From Collinsella sp. AF23-2 (GTDB taxonomy: Bacteria; Actinomycetota; Coriobacteriia; Coriobacteriales; Coriobacteriaceae), in assembly GCF_003459245.1 (NCBI RefSeq), contig NZ_QRVG01000009.1, positions 1 through 64,000 on the forward strand: a DNA stretch of 64,000 nt. The letters run 5' to 3'. Under the pieces are notes generated by a model, which was not told where the DNA came from, did not search any database, and saw only the letters and a program-made list of their open reading frames with translations. Below, piece by piece: positions 62,280-64,000 of the stretch. The translations under genes and the position numbers were made by a program. How positions within the stretch are numbered: position 1 is the first letter of the stretch; every line of letters begins with the position of its first letter.

Positions 62280-63733
62280 CGACGCAAACCTGCCCGCACG
62301 GCATCCGCCAACGCAGACGCACACAGGTCAAGGTCGGTGTCGCGCAAAAGCGTGCGAACGTCAAAAAGCACCTGGTCGTGCCGCACGCGCGTCACAACCG
62401 GCGTATCGGGCTCCTGTACCATAGCGCGCTTTAGGCCATCGGCGGATAGACGCCCATCGACGGGACAGACGGCAACGCAAAAAGTTGGGAGCTCGACGGT
62501 CGGCAGCGAACCGCCGCCCGGAGCAGACACGCCCTCGACAACCTGCAGCTCCACCGCCTCCTCACACTGAGACTCGCGAAGCTTGCGCAGCATGCGGTCA
62601 TGCAGGCGCTTGGCCTGACGCTCGAGCGGAGCCGGCGCGCCGGAAAGCATGTTGAGCACCGGGATCTCCCGATGCGCTGTATCGGATCCGGTCACATACA
62701 GGCGCAAAGTGGCCTCGAGCGCCGCGAGCGTGAGCTTGCCGGGGCGAAGCGCGCGCATAAGCGGATGCGAGGCACAGGCGGCGATTACCTGGGCGCTACC
62801 GAGAATAATGCCCGCTTGCGAGGCGCCGAGCAGCTTGTCGCCCGAGCACGAGACGACGTCAACGCCGGCGCAAAGCGAGGCGGACGTGGGCTTCTCCCCA
62901 GCATCGACGAGCACCTCATCTGTAAGCAAAGCGCCCGAGCCCTGGTCCTCGTACAGTAACAGCCCGTGCTCATGCGCCAGCGCAGAAAGCTCCGCCGCGG
63001 AAACCTCCTCGTGGAAACCCTCGATACGGTAGTTAGAAGGATGAACTTTCAAGATCATCGCCGTATTGGGCGTAATGGCGCTTCGGTAATCATCCAGATG
63101 CGTGCGGTTGGTGGAGCCCACCTCGACAAGCTTGGCACCCGAAGCCGCCATGATATCGGGAATGCGGAAGCTGCCGCCCACCTCGACAAGCTCGCCACGG
63201 CTCACGATGACCTCTTTGCCGCTTGCATGCGCGGCAAGCACCAGCAGCACCGCCGCGGCGTTGTTGTTGACAACCAGGGCGTCCTGCGCCCCCGTGAGCG
63301 TGCGCAGCAGACGCGCGGCATGCTCTTTGCGGCCCCCACGGGCACAGGTCGCGACGTCATACTCAAGCGTGCTGTAGCCGCGGGCGACATCGGCCACCGC
63401 CTGCACCGCTGCGGGAGCAAGCGGAGCACGGCCCAGATTGGTGTGAATCACAACGCCCGACGCGTTGACGGCAGGGCGCAGGGTCGGCAGCGACAGTCGG
63501 TGGCACCGCTGCTCGATGGCCAAGGCGAGCTCGCGCTTATTCCTAGCGGGGACGCCAGAGCGAATCGCCTCGCGCTCGGCATCGAGCTCGGCATCAATCG
63601 CCTCGCGCACAATCATGTCGCCCGCATCGCCGGCAGCCTTCATGACCGGCCACTCGGCCAGCAGCTCGTGAACGGCGGGAATGGAGCGCAGGCGGTCGCG
63701 CACCTCGGCAGGCATGGATTCGCAGTCGCTCAT
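62276..63733 (-). CDS. selA: L-seryl-tRNA(Sec) selenium transferase SelA
   Basis: This PLP enzyme converts Ser-tRNA(Sec) to Sec-tRNA(Sec) with selenophosphate. The 485-residue product contains NASGVVIHTNLGRAPL (90-105), VNNNAAAVLL, the PLP lysine K300 in SCSGDKLLG, and HPSNYRIEGF. ATG 63733 (MSDCES) has AAAGG seven bases upstream; the longer frame to 63844 overlaps a repeat and lacks family sequence. It is the first gene of the selA-selB-tRNA-Sec unit. The selD gene is not in this window. Confidence 0.96.
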   Translation of the reverse strand: MSDCESMPAEVRDRLRSIPAVHELLAEWPVMKAAGDAGDMIVREAIDAELDAEREAIRSGVPARNKRELALAIEQRCHRLSLPTLRPAVNASGVVIHTNLGRAPLAPAAVQAVADVARGYSTLEYDVATCARGGRKEHAARLLRTLTGAQDALVVNNNAAAVLLVLAAHASGKEVIVSRGELVEVGGSFRIPDIMAASGAKLVEVGSTNRTHLDDYRSAITPNTAMILKVHPSNYRIEGFHEEVSAAELSALAHEHGLLLYEDQGSGALLTDEVLVDAGEKPTSASLCAGVDVVSCSGDKLLGASQAGIILGSAQVIAACASHPLMRALRPGKLTLAALEATLRLYVTGSDTAHREIPVLNMLSGAPAPLERQAKRLHDRMLRKLRESQCEEAVELQVVEGVSAPGGGSLPTVELPTFCVAVCPVDGRLSADGLKRAMVQEPDTPVVTRVRHDQVLFDVRTLLRDTDLDLCASALADAVRAGLRR

Positions 63734-63808
63734 GGAAAGCCTTTCGACATGTTCAATAAAAAGCGGGCCCCCTTTGTCGTCAGCAGCAAAATGCGGCAAC
63801 GCACATGC

Positions 63809-63895
63809 AAAAAGGGACAGGTCCATTATGGCAGCTCGTGACAAGACGGCGCAGCGCCTCGCTCAAAACCTGCCAAAATAAACCTGTCCCTTTTT
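63809..63895. repeat. 14-bp inverted repeat upstream of selA
   Basis: AAAAAGGGACAGGT (63809-63822) and ACCTGTCCCTTTTT (63882-63895) pair perfectly across 59 bases. On either strand the fold ends in five T, so it could end the transporter transcript as well. It shares its GGGACAGG core with the other hairpins listed. Confidence 0.75.
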
Positions 63896-63917
63896 GGTCG
63901 GTTATGGGTTGGGTCCT

Positions 63918-64000
63918 TTAGGACTCTTTGTTGGCGTAGATAAACCAGTAGCCCAGCGCCACGATCAGGGCGCCACCCACGATATTGCCCAGCGTGGCGA
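63918..64000 (-). CDS. C-terminal end of a formate/nitrite transporter (partial)
   Basis: Twenty-six codons before TAA 63918-63920 read ATLGNIVGGALIVALGYWFI then YANKES. NIVGG with the hydrophobic helix and short polar tail is the last segment of the FNT (FocA/NirC) family. The rest lies beyond the window. Its place next to the sel genes fits a formate metabolism theme, since formate dehydrogenases are often selenoproteins. Confidence 0.75.
   Translation of the reverse strand, partial: ATLGNIVGGALIVALGYWFIYANKES

Overview
The window looks like a chromosomal stretch of a gut Coriobacteriia member, most likely Collinsella. This is inferred from the high-GC housekeeping genes, the gene content (tig-clpP-clpX, a sel locus, a Wzx/Wzy exopolysaccharide cluster under a NusG paralogue) and protein character; no database was consulted. 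Nearly all genes are on the minus strand.

Region 1 (1-7.4 kb) is a Gram-positive-type Pel exopolysaccharide operon read leftward: pelD (with an extra SDR-like N-terminus and a kept c-di-GMP I-site), pelE, a DUF2194 PelA-like gene, pelF and pelG. Two lesions are visible. The DUF2194 frame is interrupted by a single in-frame TGA, and PelG stops about 110 residues short of its family. The operon may be decaying or switched off in this strain.

Region 2 (7.4-21 kb) is an accessory island resembling a defence island. It carries an AlbA_2/HATPase regulator flanked by two copies of a structured ~200-bp repeat, a 10-bp tandem array, a perfect 22-bp inverted repeat ahead of an unknown 445-aa protein, a 239-aa unknown, a 1218-aa protein with a nuclease-like N-terminus and a STAND-like NTPase, a KAP-like P-loop NTPase, and a DUF262/DUF1524 (GmrSD-type) protein. 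Several genes are AT-richer than the core, and the spaces between them hold gene remnants.

Region 3 (21.4-38.4 kb) is a secreted transglutaminase-like surface protein followed by a Wzx/Wzy polysaccharide cluster read leftward from a NusG/LoaP-like antiterminator. Its order is initiating sugar transferase, UDP-glucose dehydrogenase, UDP-glucuronate epimerase, two GT4 enzymes, a radical SAM/SPASM protein, Wzy, a TupA-like ATP-grasp, a pyruvyl transferase, a second ATP-grasp, GT2, an F420-dehydrogenase-beta-like protein and Wzx. The precursor genes and the radical SAM gene are GC-rich and the distal half is AT-richer, suggesting a swapped distal cassette.

Region 4 (38.6-64 kb) is mostly core: thrS (lacking the TGS domain), a zinc-ribbon membrane protein, a three-gene GlpA/GlpB/DUF1667 redox set, an M24 peptidase, folC, valS, clpX-clpP-tig, tRNA-Leu(UAG), a two-gene molybdenum hydroxylase (xanthine dehydrogenase type), gdhA, and a selenocysteine locus (selA, selB, tRNA-Sec) beside the end of a formate/nitrite transporter. 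Intergenic spaces hold notable hairpin repeats: three hairpins at exactly 80-bp spacing, an element with 17-bp ends, a long branched or rod-like RNA candidate between folC and valS, and dispersed GGGACAGG-type hairpins.
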